NCBI GenBank assembly: GCA_050485685.1
Contig: JBJHBW010000015.1
Coordinates: forward strand, 11,236-75,235
Reading direction: 5' to 3'
From: JBJHBP01 sp050485685
GTDB taxonomy: Bacteria > Pseudomonadota > Gammaproteobacteria > Steroidobacterales > Rariloculaceae
Length of the DNA: 64,000 nt
The translations under genes and the position numbers were made by a program. Of the stretch, positions 16,540 through 25,793 are shown piece after piece. The notes beneath the pieces were generated by a model. That model had not been told where the DNA came from. It saw only the letters and a program-made list of their open reading frames with translations, and did not search any database. Numbering within the stretch: position 1 is the first letter of the stretch; the number at the start of each line of letters is the position of its first letter.

Positions 16540-17843
16540 GCATGGAGGCCATCAGTGCTGCCTTTGACGCTGCACGCAATGAACTGCCGGGCGGCCTCGC
16601 TGCCGGGCAACTGAGAGAAAGGGCCATGGCCGCCTTTCGCGAGCAGGGGCTGCCCGACCGGCGCATGGAGAACTGGAAGTACACCGACATCAAGTCGCTT
16701 GCATCCAGACCGTTGAACCTGTTGCCGGCCTGCCCTGTCGCTGCGGACATCAGCAAGCTGCATGAGCTGGTGGCACCACTTTGCCCAGACGGTGTAACTC
16801 GGATGGTGTTCGTGGACGGTCACCACATTGCACAGGCAAGTTCGCCATTCGCGAGCAATGGTGCGTTACGCGTGAGCAGTCTGCGAGATGAATGGGAAAA
16901 TCTGCAACGTACCCATGCTCCCCGGAACCGGCTGGACGAACATCCACTGGCATTATTGAACACTGCGCTTGCCCAGGACGGCGCATGGATAGAGGCCACA
17001 GCGGACCAGACCAACTTCGCCCCGGTTCACCTGGTTTTTGTCTCCAGCGGAACAACGGATCTGTCACCGCAACCGCGTATCGTCATCGACCTTGGCGCCA
17101 ATGTCAGCCTGCAGGTGGTGATCCGATTCGTGGACATGGGCGATGCCGATGGCTGGATCAACGCCGTGACCCAGATACGGCAGGCTTCCGGTTCCTCACT
17201 GGACCTGCTGCGGATTCAGGACCATGGACCCGCACGAAACCACACCGGACTGACAGTAGCCGACCTCCACACGGATGCCACCCTTCGGTACGGCTGCGTC
17301 GATCTGGGCGGCAGGCTGATACGTAACGACACCGAGATCCGGCTGCTGGATGCCGGCGCAAACACCGATCTGTACGGATTGTTTTTCACTGCGGATGGAC
17401 AGCATGTCGACAATCACACCAGAGTCGATCATATCGCTCCGCAGACACTGAGCAGCGAAGTGTTTCGCGGCATTGCCGCCACCGGAGGCCGCGGCGTTTT
17501 CAACGGCAAAGTGGTCGTACACCCGGGCGCTGCTCGCATTGAAGCAAGACAAAGCAGCGACAACCTGCTGCTGGGTGAAAGGGCCGAGATCGATACCAAG
17601 CCCGAGCTGGAAATCTATTCCGATGACGTCAAGTGCACTCATGGCGCCACGGTAGGTGAGCTGGATGAGGAGCATCTCTACTATCTGCGCGCACGCGGAA
17701 TAGGCGAATCCGACGCACGCAGCATGCTGACCTCTGCCTTTGCGAATGTCGTCATCAACGAGGTTCGCGACAGCACGTTACGGGACCAGCTCGGCAGCCG
17801 GGTACGGGAGCAGCTTGCACAATACACGGGAGTAAATGCCTGA
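16536..17843 (+). CDS. sufD: Fe-S cluster assembly protein SufD
   Basis: The second scaffold subunit, paralogous to SufB. The 435-residue product ends with the shared region containing CTHGATVGELDEEHLYYLRARG, including the conserved His and the residues facing SufB. The N-terminal motif MENWKYTDIKSL is typical of SufD. Start overlaps sufC by 4 nt; stop overlaps sufS by 1 nt (TGATG). Confidence 0.95.
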   Translation: MSMEAISAAFDAARNELPGGLAAGQLRERAMAAFREQGLPDRRMENWKYTDIKSLASRPLNLLPACPVAADISKLHELVAPLCPDGVTRMVFVDGHHIAQASSPFASNGALRVSSLRDEWENLQRTHAPRNRLDEHPLALLNTALAQDGAWIEATADQTNFAPVHLVFVSSGTTDLSPQPRIVIDLGANVSLQVVIRFVDMGDADGWINAVTQIRQASGSSLDLLRIQDHGPARNHTGLTVADLHTDATLRYGCVDLGGRLIRNDTEIRLLDAGANTDLYGLFFTADGQHVDNHTRVDHIAPQTLSSEVFRGIAATGGRGVFNGKVVVHPGAARIEARQSSDNLLLGERAEIDTKPELEIYSDDVKCTHGATVGELDEEHLYYLRARGIGESDARSMLTSAFANVVINEVRDSTLRDQLGSRVREQLAQYTGVNA

Positions 17844-19108
17844 TGGTCAACGTCAACCCGACTCCGGGAATCGACCGAGCATCCGGGCTGATTACCGACA
17901 TCTCCACACTTCGGGCCGATTTTCCGACCCTTGATCAGCGGATAAAGGGCCACCCGTTGACCTATCTCGACAGCGCGGCATCAGCACAGGCACCCAGACA
18001 GGTGCTTGAAGCCATGTGGACGCAGCGCACGCGCAATCATGCCAATGTGCACCGCGGAGTCCATAGCCTCAGCGAGCGCTCCACGGTGGCCTATGAGGGT
18101 TCCCGGGACCGCATTCGCGCCTGGCTCAATGCAGCGTCGAGAGAGGAGATCATCTTCACACGTGGCACCACTGAGAGCATCAACCTGGTCGCTGCAAGTC
18201 TCGGCCGCTCGCAGCTTGCGAAAGGTGACGAAGTTCTGGTCAGTGCCATGGAGCATCACTCCAACATCGTGCCCTGGCAGATCGCATGTGAGCAGGCCGG
18301 TGCACGCCTCGTAGCAGTCCCGATCACGCAATCCGGCGAGATCGACCGCGAGGCTTTCTCGCGACTGCTGGGTCCGCGCACGCGGATCGTCTCTCTGGTT
18401 CACGTTTCGAATGCGCTCGGCACCATCAACCCGCTGCAGGAACTCATCGCTGAAGCTCGCGCCGCCGGCGCTGTCGTGCTGATCGATGGCGCACAAGCGA
18501 TGCCTCATCTTCGTGTGGATGTGCAGGCGCTGGACTGCGATTTCTACGCTTTCTCGGGGCACAAGATGTATGGTCCGACCGGAATCGGTGTGCTGTACGG
18601 TCGCCGTGCGCTGCTGGAGTCCATGCCCCCGTATCAGGGCGGCGGCGAGATGATCCTCACCGTCACATTCGAGAAGAGTACTTACAATGCGCTGCCTTAC
18701 AGGTTCGAGGCAGGTACACCCAATATCACCGGTGCAGTCGGACTGGGCGCAGCCGTGGACTATCTCTCACGTGTGGATTTCGACGCTCTGGCCGACTACG
18801 AGCAGTCACTTCTGGAGTACGCCACGTCTGCCCTGCTAGCCGTGCCCGGGACCCGGATCATAGGAACGGCCGGGCACAAGGCTGGAGTCCTGTCATTTGT
18901 AGTTGATGGAATCCACGCCCATGACCTGGGCACCATCGTCGATTCAGATGGCGTTGCCATCCGTACAGGCCATCATTGCGCAATGCCCGTCATGGACTTC
19001 TTCGGCGTATCGGCGACGGCCCGGGCCTCTTTCGGCCTTTACAACAACCGGGACGATGTCGATCGACTGATCGCCGGCATCAGGAAGGCGCTGGAGATCT
19101 TTGCATGA
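17843..19108 (+). CDS. sufS: Cysteine desulfurase SufS
   Basis: A PLP enzyme of the SufS/CsdA class that removes sulfur from cysteine and passes it on as a persulfide. The 421-residue sequence contains the PLP lysine in SGHKMYGPTG, the cofactor-stacking aspartate region DGAQAMPH and the catalytic cysteine in RTGHHCAMP. Its stop overlaps sufU in ATGA. The partner here should be SufU rather than SufE, because no sufE is present. Confidence 0.95.
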   Translation: MVNVNPTPGIDRASGLITDISTLRADFPTLDQRIKGHPLTYLDSAASAQAPRQVLEAMWTQRTRNHANVHRGVHSLSERSTVAYEGSRDRIRAWLNAASREEIIFTRGTTESINLVAASLGRSQLAKGDEVLVSAMEHHSNIVPWQIACEQAGARLVAVPITQSGEIDREAFSRLLGPRTRIVSLVHVSNALGTINPLQELIAEARAAGAVVLIDGAQAMPHLRVDVQALDCDFYAFSGHKMYGPTGIGVLYGRRALLESMPPYQGGGEMILTVTFEKSTYNALPYRFEAGTPNITGAVGLGAAVDYLSRVDFDALADYEQSLLEYATSALLAVPGTRIIGTAGHKAGVLSFVVDGIHAHDLGTIVDSDGVAIRTGHHCAMPVMDFFGVSATARASFGLYNNRDDVDRLIAGIRKALEIFA

Positions 19109-19551
19109 ACGAACTGCAGGAGCTGTACAGGGAAGTCATCCTTGATCACAACCGTCATCCGCGCAACTTCGGCAAGCTTGAAAACGCCGACCGCGTAATC
19201 GACGGAGTGAATCCGCTGTGTGGCGACAAGATGACGCTATACATGAAACTCGAAAATGACCGCATTACCGACCTTCAGTTCGAAGGAACGGGCTGCGCGA
19301 TCTCGGTTGCCTCTTCGTCACTGATGACCGAGAGGGTGAAGGGAATGAGCCGCCAGGAGGCGTTGGATCTATTCCATACGGTACACGACATGCTGACCGG
19401 TAACGACTCGGCACCGCTGGAGGAACTGGACAAACTCGCGGCACTGGCCGGCGTGCGGGATTTCCCCAGCCGCGTGAAGTGCGCCAGCCTTGCATGGCAT
19501 GCGCTGGACGCGGCCCTTGAAAGCTCGGCGGATAAAGTGACCACGGAGTAA
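19105..19551 (+). CDS. sufU: SUF sulfur-transfer protein SufU
   Basis: A 148-residue IscU-like protein of the SufU class, with the zinc/sulfur ligands Cys39 (PLCGD, Asp41), Cys64 (GCAIS) and Cys126 (KCAS). SufU proteins carry an insertion between the second and third ligands compared with IscU, as seen here (about 60 residues separate them). In characterised systems SufU is a zinc-dependent sulfurtransferase partner of SufS. This is the Gram-positive style of SUF, found here in a gammaproteobacterial context. Confidence 0.93.
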   Translation: MNELQELYREVILDHNRHPRNFGKLENADRVIDGVNPLCGDKMTLYMKLENDRITDLQFEGTGCAISVASSSLMTERVKGMSRQEALDLFHTVHDMLTGNDSAPLEELDKLAALAGVRDFPSRVKCASLAWHALDAALESSADKVTTE

Positions 19552-19555
19552 GGGC

Positions 19556-20107
19556 ATGCGGCATTCACGAAACGAACCTGTCACGCTTCGCAGGGATTGC
19601 GACGCGGTACTGATCCCGGCCGGCGAGAAAGTACGCCTGCCGCAAGGGATCACCGGTTTCATCACACAGGCCCTGGGCGGCAGCTTTACTGTTTACATCG
19701 AGGGCAACCTGTTCCGTGTTGCCGGCATCGATGCCGACGCCATCGGTCAGGAACCGGTGAAACCACCCGAGGTACCTGACAACGCCAGTAATGAGGAAAT
19801 CGAGGCCGTGATCTGGCAACAGCTTCGCACCTGCTTTGATCCGGAAATTCCGATCAACATCGTAGACCTTGGCCTGATCTACGAATGTCGCGTTGAGCAG
19901 ATGGCGCCGGGACACCGCGCGGTGTTCATCAGGATGACCCTCACCGCCCCGGGCTGCGGCATGGGAGACATTCTCGCTGAGGACGTGCGCGAAAAAGTCA
20001 GCATAATTCCGACCATAGACAGCGCCGAAGTGGAACTCGTGTTCGATCCACCATGGAACCAGAGCATGATGTCGGAAGAGGCACGTCTGGAGGCCGGCCT
20101 GCTATAG
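19556..20107 (+). CDS. sufT: SUF-associated maturation factor SufT
   Basis: A 183-residue protein with an N-terminal extension (about residues 1-75) and a C-terminal MIP18/DUF59 domain containing DPEIPINIVDLGLIY and the conserved cysteine in APGCGMG. SufT proteins act in Fe-S protein maturation under high demand, probably in cluster transfer. It starts 4 nt after sufU. The call rests on the domain and on the operon. Confidence 0.92.
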   Translation: MRHSRNEPVTLRRDCDAVLIPAGEKVRLPQGITGFITQALGGSFTVYIEGNLFRVAGIDADAIGQEPVKPPEVPDNASNEEIEAVIWQQLRTCFDPEIPINIVDLGLIYECRVEQMAPGHRAVFIRMTLTAPGCGMGDILAEDVREKVSIIPTIDSAEVELVFDPPWNQSMMSEEARLEAGLL

Positions 20108-20134
20108 ATGGCGATATTGCGGGAAAGCCAATCC

Positions 20135-20653
20135 ATGTCCGACCGGTCACCGCCGTCACGGCACCTGCTGCTGATGCGTCATGCCAAGTCAGACTGGAAC
20201 GACACCACGCTGGCCGATCACGACAGGCCGCTGGCTCCCCGCGGAATGAAGAATGCGCCGGATATGGCCGCACGCATCGCAGCACACGGCAGCAAGGCCG
20301 AACTGATACTCAGCAGTTCGGCGCGTCGTGCCCTGCAGACGGCACATGTGCTGGCTGATGCGCTGTCGGTCCCGCCGGACAGGCTGCACGTAGTTGCCGG
20401 GCTTTATCTCGCCTCAGCCGCCAGGATGCTGGCCGTCATCCGCGCACAGTCTGATGATGCAATTTCGCTGGCGTTGGTCGGTCACAATCCTGGCATCACC
20501 GATCTGGTCAATGACCTGCTCAGCGACGTACATCTGGATAATCTGCCCACGGCCGGCGTGATCGCCATCAGCTCAAGCGCGCCGCGGTGGCAGGATATAG
20601 GCGCGGACAACACGAGTCTCGAGTATTACGACTTCCCGAAAAAACCTCGCTGA
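20135..20653 (+). CDS. SixA-like histidine phosphatase
   Basis: A 172-residue histidine phosphatase superfamily member. The phosphate-accepting motif is LMRHAKSDW (RHA rather than RHG, common in SixA) and the second catalytic histidine is in LVGHNPGITDL. E. coli SixA dephosphorylates the phosphotransfer domain of ArcB or NPr. I prefer ATG 20135, which gives a normal short N terminus; ATG 20108, directly after the sufT stop, would add nine residues. It is the last gene of the suf transcription unit, but a link to Fe-S biology is not evident. Confidence 0.82.
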   Translation: MSDRSPPSRHLLLMRHAKSDWNDTTLADHDRPLAPRGMKNAPDMAARIAAHGSKAELILSSSARRALQTAHVLADALSVPPDRLHVVAGLYLASAARMLAVIRAQSDDAISLALVGHNPGITDLVNDLLSDVHLDNLPTAGVIAISSSAPRWQDIGADNTSLEYYDFPKKPR

Positions 20654-20670
20654 AGCAGGATCTGCTTCAG
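20641..20670 (-). terminator. Hairpin shared by the stop codons of two convergent genes
   Basis: CTGAAGCAG-GAT-CTGCTTCAG at 20650-20670 is a perfect 9-bp inverted repeat. Both the SixA-like stop (20651-20653) and the hslR stop (20667-20669) are TGA codons inside its arms. On the minus strand it is followed after 5 nt by TTTTTT, so it probably ends the hslR transcript; the plus strand has only a short pyrimidine tract. Confidence 0.6.
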
Positions 20671-21089
20671 TCTTCCAATGCGTCGTGTTCGCGTTTCGAT
20701 CTCAGCAGTCGTCGGGTGCGCTTGTCCGGTCGCCCTCGGGTAGGCGGCAGGGGCAGTGACGCCAATACCTTGCGTTGTTCCGCTGCTGCCTCACGTCGCG
20801 CGACTGAAGCTTCGGTCTCCCTGTAGTGCTGACGCGCCTCGGCAGCCGGTCCGCGGCGCAGAGGAATACCTGTCACCTCAACCTCAAGCAAAGTGCCCGA
20901 TCCCGTCACGGAAATGACATCGCCTATCCTGATCGTGTGCGATGCCTTCACCCGCTGTTCGTTCACCCTGACATGCCCGCCGCGAACGCCGCCAGCCGCT
21001 GCGGTGCGTGTCTTGAAGAACCGCGCGCACCACAACCACCGATCGACCCGCAGCTGCTCGGAATCTGTCCTGGCAGAGCTGTCCGCCAT
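20667..21089 (-). CDS. hslR: Heat-shock protein 15 (S4 RNA-binding)
   Basis: A 140-residue Hsp15 homologue that binds stalled 50S subunits carrying nascent chains and frees them for recycling. The S4 domain covers about residues 13-75 (VDRWLWCARFFKTRT is the diagnostic start). A basic C-terminal tail (RGRPDKRTRRLLRSKRE) follows. It lies 12 nt behind sppA. Confidence 0.92.
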   Translation of the reverse strand: MADSSARTDSEQLRVDRWLWCARFFKTRTAAAGGVRGGHVRVNEQRVKASHTIRIGDVISVTGSGTLLEVEVTGIPLRRGPAAEARQHYRETEASVARREAAAEQRKVLASLPLPPTRGRPDKRTRRLLRSKREHDALED

Positions 21090-21101
21090 GAGTGCGTCCC
21101 G

Positions 21102-22961
21102 TCAGCGCACGTCGCAGAAACAGTAGGCGTAGATTCCGCGCGGATCGTTGAAACGACGAGCGAACTCAAGCGGTTCCCGCGTCGCATCGAGCAACGCCTT
21201 CAGTGATCCGGACAGTGGGAAGTCAAGCTGCAGCGCACTGATCAGCGGGCTGCCGATTTTCACCATCTCCATCGCAAGTCTTTCTGCGAAACCCAGCGGC
21301 GGCGTGAACGGTTCGATTTGGTAGCGGTCCTCCTCCAGGCCCGCGAGTTCGGCTGCCGCACGAATCGCATCGTCCAGCTGACCCAGTTCGTCCACCAGTC
21401 CAAGTTCCTGTGCCTGCGCACCCGTCCATACGCGGCCGCGGGCTGCCGCTTCCACCGCCTCCGCAGTCATATCCCGGTGTGTGGCCACTTTCTCCATGAA
21501 CTCACGATACAGCCATGAGACAGAGTGGCCGATAAGTTCTCGCCCGCTGTCGCTGAGCTCCCGGGTCACGTCGAAAAGCTCTGAAATTTCGGTGGTCCCC
21601 ACGCCGTCCACATGAACCCCGATCGCTTCCAGCGACCGCTGAAACGTCGGCAAAGTCGCCCCCACGCCAATGGAGCCTGTCAGCGTGGAAGGACTGGCAT
21701 AGATCCGGTCCGCCGCCATGGATATCCAGTAACCTCCGGACGCGGCCACACTGCCCATGGATACGACAAGCGGCCTGCCGGTCTCCTGGAAGGCTTCCAG
21801 CTCCCGCAGAATAACTTCGGACGCAAATGCGCTCCCGCCGGGGCTGTCCACGCGCAGCACCAGCGCCTTGACGTCATCGTCGTTCGTGGCAGCGCGTATC
21901 AGTCTGGCCGTTGAGTCGCCACCCACGCTTCCCGGCGGCTGACTGCCGTCCAGGATGGTCCCCACCGCATGCACCAGAGCCACCTTGTCAGTCACTGCAG
22001 TGCGGCGTGACAGCGAACCGGATGCCTGTAATGCGCGCAGATAATCGCTATGTGAGACCTGCGGATAGCTGTCGGAAGAATCATCCGCATCCACCAGCTC
22101 GCGAACGCGCGCGCGCATCTCATCTCGTGCCAGCAGCTCATCAACGAGTCCCTGCTCCACTGCCAGTCGGCCACCATCTCCGCCCGTGGCCGCCAGCAGC
22201 CGAGCCGCATCGTCCGCATAGTTCTGCAGGGCATTGCCCGGAAGCCCTCGCACCTCCGTGACGCCGCGCTGGTACTCACCCCACAGGCCGCCCAGATAAG
22301 CTTCCCTGGCTTCGCGGTCTTCATCGGACATGTCATCGCGTGTCACAGGCTCCACGAATGACTTGTACTCCCCCGCTGTCCACACGTTGTAGTCAACATA
22401 CAGTCGGTCAAGCAGCGATTTGTAATACGGCGTGTACTGACCGTAGCCGTCGATAAGGACGAATCCCATCGGATGCATGAAGACCCGGTCGGCATGGGCG
22501 GCCAGATAGTACTGGTTGCGTGAGTAGCCATCGCCGATTGCCACAATCGGTTTGCCGCTTTCCCTGAAGTAAGAGATCGCCGCGGCAAGCTCCTCGAGTT
22601 TGCTGAGACCGGCCGACTCGAGGCGATCCAGCTCCAGCACAAGCACGCGAATGCGGTCATCGTCACGGGCCGACCGGATGGCGTCTATCAGGTCCTGCAG
22701 CAAAGTCTCGCCAAATGGCCGGCCCTGAGCCCTGGCAAGCGCCCGCTGCAGCGGGTCGCCGGACAGCTGATCGACCAGTGCACCCTGTGGTGCAATTCGC
22801 AGCGCGGCGGCACGCGGAACCTGGGGAGGCTCTGGCATCAGCACACCGAGCACCACAGCGAGCAGGATCAGCAGGAACAGCAGATGCAGGACTTTGCGCA
22901 GACCATCCAGCCCGCGCCACAGCCCGCGAAAAAAGCGCATCAGCGCCGACAGATAAGCCAT
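21102..22961 (-). CDS. sppA: Signal peptide peptidase SppA, 67K type
   Basis: A membrane-bound serine protease that degrades leftover signal peptides. The 619-residue length is that of the duplicated 67K form. One transmembrane helix (about residues 25-42) follows a basic N terminus. The Ser-Lys dyad is Lys200 in AGEYKSFVEP and Ser408 in ASGGYW. I used ATG 22961, preceded by GGAGGT at 8 nt; the frame is open 24 codons further but without SppA-like sequence. It follows dctM by about 30 nt. Confidence 0.95.
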   Translation of the reverse strand: MAYLSALMRFFRGLWRGLDGLRKVLHLLFLLILLAVVLGVLMPEPPQVPRAAALRIAPQGALVDQLSGDPLQRALARAQGRPFGETLLQDLIDAIRSARDDDRIRVLVLELDRLESAGLSKLEELAAAISYFRESGKPIVAIGDGYSRNQYYLAAHADRVFMHPMGFVLIDGYGQYTPYYKSLLDRLYVDYNVWTAGEYKSFVEPVTRDDMSDEDREAREAYLGGLWGEYQRGVTEVRGLPGNALQNYADDAARLLAATGGDGGRLAVEQGLVDELLARDEMRARVRELVDADDSSDSYPQVSHSDYLRALQASGSLSRRTAVTDKVALVHAVGTILDGSQPPGSVGGDSTARLIRAATNDDDVKALVLRVDSPGGSAFASEVILRELEAFQETGRPLVVSMGSVAASGGYWISMAADRIYASPSTLTGSIGVGATLPTFQRSLEAIGVHVDGVGTTEISELFDVTRELSDSGRELIGHSVSWLYREFMEKVATHRDMTAEAVEAAARGRVWTGAQAQELGLVDELGQLDDAIRAAAELAGLEEDRYQIEPFTPPLGFAERLAMEMVKIGSPLISALQLDFPLSGSLKALLDATREPLEFARRFNDPRGIYAYCFCDVR

Positions 22962-22992
22962 GACCTGAAACCTCCGGTTGCAGTCCGGCACA

Positions 22993-24249
22993 CTAGCCGG
23001 CCCACCATAATGACAGCCAGGGCCAGAATGCAATCATCACCACTGACACGAGCAGCACCAGAAAGAAGGGCAATGTCGCAAGATAAACCTCGATGATGTC
23101 CTTGCCGAACCGGTGACTGGCAATAAACAGATTCAGACCTACCGGCGGCGTCAGGTAGCCCAGTTCCATGGCCGCCAGAAAGACAATGCCAAGGTGCACG
23201 GGATGGATGTCGTACATCATCGCGACAGGCAGGATCAACGGCACGACCAGCACGATGGCAGAAAAGATGTCCAGAAAAGCTCCGAGAATCAGCAGGAACA
23301 GCAGCAACAGGAGCAGGAATGTCGTCCGCCCGGACACATATTCGCTGATCAGTTCGAACATGCGCTGCGGAACACCCGCATCGATCATGTAGTTCGTCGA
23401 AGCCAGGGACACGCCGAGGATCATCAGGATCGCGCCAACCAGGATCATGGATTCACGCGTGATCCGCGGCAGTTGCCGCAGTGGTATTTCGCGCAGGATC
23501 ACGAACTCCACCAGCAATACGTAAACTGCAGTGACCGCCGCGGCTTCAGATACCGCGAAGTAGCCGCTGTAGATTCCGCCCAGAATCACGAACGGCAACG
23601 GCAGCTCCCAACGTGCGGCAGCCAGTGCACCGAGCACCTCGCGGCCGGACACCTTGCGATCGGGCACCAGCAGGTGCCGATTACGCCAGTAGCTGTAAAG
23701 ACACAGCACACCGACCATCAGCAAGCCGGGCAGAATGCCGGCAAGGAACAGATCGTCGACAGGAACACCACCTACAACGCCATACAGAATCAGCGGCAAA
23801 GAGGGTGCAAACAGCAGCCCAAGGCTTCCTGCGGTTGTGACCAGGCCCAGCGTAAACTTGCTGTCATAGCCCGCCTTGACCATTGCAGGGAAAAACAACG
23901 CTCCCAGCGCGATGATGGTGACGCCGGAGGCTCCGGTAAACGCCGTGAACAGCGCGCAGGTCGCCAGCGCAATCATCGCAAGCCCGCCGGGCAGCCAGCC
24001 CAGCAGCGCCTCGGAAAGCCTCACCAGGCGCCGCGGCGCGCCGCCCTCGCTGATCAGGAAGCCGGCGAAGGTGAACAGCGGGATCGCGACCAGGACCGGC
24101 ATCTCTGCCAGACCGAAAAACTCCAGTGCCAAAACGGACAGGTCGATACCTGAGCCGTGGTATCCAAGCATTGCACTGGCGGCGATGATCGCGAACAGCG
24201 GTGTGCCGAGAAGGGCCAGCACCAGCAGCACAAGCGCAATCAGCAGCAT
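22993..24249 (-). CDS. dctM: TRAP transporter large permease (DctM)
   Basis: The ion-coupled channel subunit of a tripartite (TRAP) uptake system. At 418 residues it has about a dozen hydrophobic segments and the family hallmark regions FAGFLISEGGAPRRLV and FTAFTGASGVTIIALG. It begins 1 nt after the dctQ stop. The substrate cannot be read from the sequence; TRAP systems import carboxylates, sugar acids or similar anions. Confidence 0.94.
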   Translation of the reverse strand: MLLIALVLLVLALLGTPLFAIIAASAMLGYHGSGIDLSVLALEFFGLAEMPVLVAIPLFTFAGFLISEGGAPRRLVRLSEALLGWLPGGLAMIALATCALFTAFTGASGVTIIALGALFFPAMVKAGYDSKFTLGLVTTAGSLGLLFAPSLPLILYGVVGGVPVDDLFLAGILPGLLMVGVLCLYSYWRNRHLLVPDRKVSGREVLGALAAARWELPLPFVILGGIYSGYFAVSEAAAVTAVYVLLVEFVILREIPLRQLPRITRESMILVGAILMILGVSLASTNYMIDAGVPQRMFELISEYVSGRTTFLLLLLLFLLILGAFLDIFSAIVLVVPLILPVAMMYDIHPVHLGIVFLAAMELGYLTPPVGLNLFIASHRFGKDIIEVYLATLPFFLVLLVSVVMIAFWPWLSLWWAG

Positions 24250-24250
24250 G

Positions 24251-24748
24251 TCAGCGCCCGCCTGTCGCTTCGCTGGCGGCGTGCCAGAGATATCTCAACG
24301 CGATCACAGCAAAGCCCGCAGGCATGATCAGCTGCAGTATCCACGCAGGCCAGTTATCCACGAGCACGTCACCGAACTCACGGGAGTCCGCGACAAATGC
24401 CCATGCATACCAGGCAAGCAGCACCATGACACCTGCCGTAAACAGGCAGGTCGCTACAGCCGCTGCACGACGTGCCAGCGGAGGGAAGTTGCGGGTCAGT
24501 ACATCAATCGCGATATGGCGCCGTTCACGAGCGGCAGCCATCGCAGCCAGCAGGGCCAGCCAGAGTACCGCCAGGCGTATCGTGCCATCCGTCCACGCGA
24601 GGCCGATCGAGAACACGTTGCGCAGTACGATCTGCGAACTGGCCAATACGATCAGAAACACCAGAATGGCGAGCAGCAGCGCGTCCTCGACTCGCGCGAT
24701 AAACTGCCCGATGCGACTCAACCAAGTGGCTGACGGGGCGGGATGCAA
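24251..24748 (-). CDS. dctQ: TRAP transporter small permease (DctQ)
   Basis: A 165-residue protein with four hydrophobic helices, the small membrane subunit that packs against DctM. RRHIAIDVL after the second helix is a typical DctQ signature. It lies 10 nt after dctP. Confidence 0.92.
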   Translation of the reverse strand: MHPAPSATWLSRIGQFIARVEDALLLAILVFLIVLASSQIVLRNVFSIGLAWTDGTIRLAVLWLALLAAMAAARERRHIAIDVLTRNFPPLARRAAAVATCLFTAGVMVLLAWYAWAFVADSREFGDVLVDNWPAWILQLIMPAGFAVIALRYLWHAASEATGGR

Positions 24749-24758
24749 GAGTCAGTGC

Positions 24759-25793
24759 TCAGTCGGAAGCCTGTGACACCGTAGCCGCGCCGGCGCGATA
24801 ATCCAGCAGCAGCGCGTGAATCCTGTCCAACATGCTGCCATCAACGTCGGCGCGACGCCTCAGCTGCGGGAATGTGCCTTCAATCGTTGCCCGCCAGCCG
24901 TCGATATCAGCATCCTGCACGGCGACGTAGCCAAGTCCGGCGTCTTCCAGTGCGCGACGCGCATCGATATTGTCCTGTCGTGACCGACGGTCCAGGTCCG
25001 CCATCACGCCTTCCATCACCTCGCGCACGATGGCCTGGTCGGCAGCAGTCAATGCGTTGAACCGTGCCGCGTCCAGTGCGAACACTCCCATGGAGTACGA
25101 CACGGGCAGATCCGTCACGAAACGCGTCCGCGTGTGCCACTGCATGACCAACGCGACCACAGGCGATGCCGCGACCACTTCCAGCAGACCGGTCTGCAAT
25201 CCGGTCAGCACATCCGTCACCGGCAACACAACCGGGGACAGACCCATGGCTTCCATGGCCGCAAAACTGATGGGATCGTTATCCGGCACCCAGACTTTGC
25301 GCCTGCGCAGGTGATCGACCGTGGTAACCGGCTGATTGGACATCAGTTTCGCGAAACCACCCTCTACGAACCCGAATGTCACGAAACCGGCATCGTTCAG
25401 GCCCGCCTGCAGCTCGGCATCCATGCGCTCGCGCACATAGTCGACTTCTTCCAGGGACTGGAACAGCAGCGGAATCCCGTAGAGGTTCAGTGCAGTGTAT
25501 CGGGCACCAAGCCCGCTGGCCGTGAAAGCACCTCCCTGCAGCTGCCCCAGACGTATGCGTCGCAACACCTGAGCATCATTGCCCATCACGCCGCCAGGAT
25601 AGAATCTGATCTGAACACGCCCATCGGTGCGATCACGAATCGTCGCGGCGCCGGCGCGCATCTGCTGCATCCAGTGCGAGCCATCCGGCGCAACGCTGGC
25701 GATACGAAATTCCGTCGTCTGCGCACCCACGGACGCCGTACCCAGCACCAGTAACGCCAGACAGGCAATGAAACCTCTCGCGAATCCTTTCAT
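24759..25793 (-). CDS. dctP: TRAP transporter substrate-binding protein (DctP)
   Basis: The periplasmic receptor of the TRAP system: 344 residues with a signal peptide (cleavage near VGAQ) and DctP-family features such as FYPGGVMGNDAQVLRRIRLGQ and the KVWVPDNDP stretch. In many members the conserved arginine binding the ligand carboxylate lies in a KxR(V/x) segment; here the equivalent is RRRKVW. Its ATG overlaps the TatT stop (TGATG) after a good GAGGAG. Confidence 0.93.
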   Translation of the reverse strand: MKGFARGFIACLALLVLGTASVGAQTTEFRIASVAPDGSHWMQQMRAGAATIRDRTDGRVQIRFYPGGVMGNDAQVLRRIRLGQLQGGAFTASGLGARYTALNLYGIPLLFQSLEEVDYVRERMDAELQAGLNDAGFVTFGFVEGGFAKLMSNQPVTTVDHLRRRKVWVPDNDPISFAAMEAMGLSPVVLPVTDVLTGLQTGLLEVVAASPVVALVMQWHTRTRFVTDLPVSYSMGVFALDAARFNALTAADQAIVREVMEGVMADLDRRSRQDNIDARRALEDAGLGYVAVQDADIDGWRATIEGTFPQLRRRADVDGSMLDRIHALLLDYRAGAATVSQASD

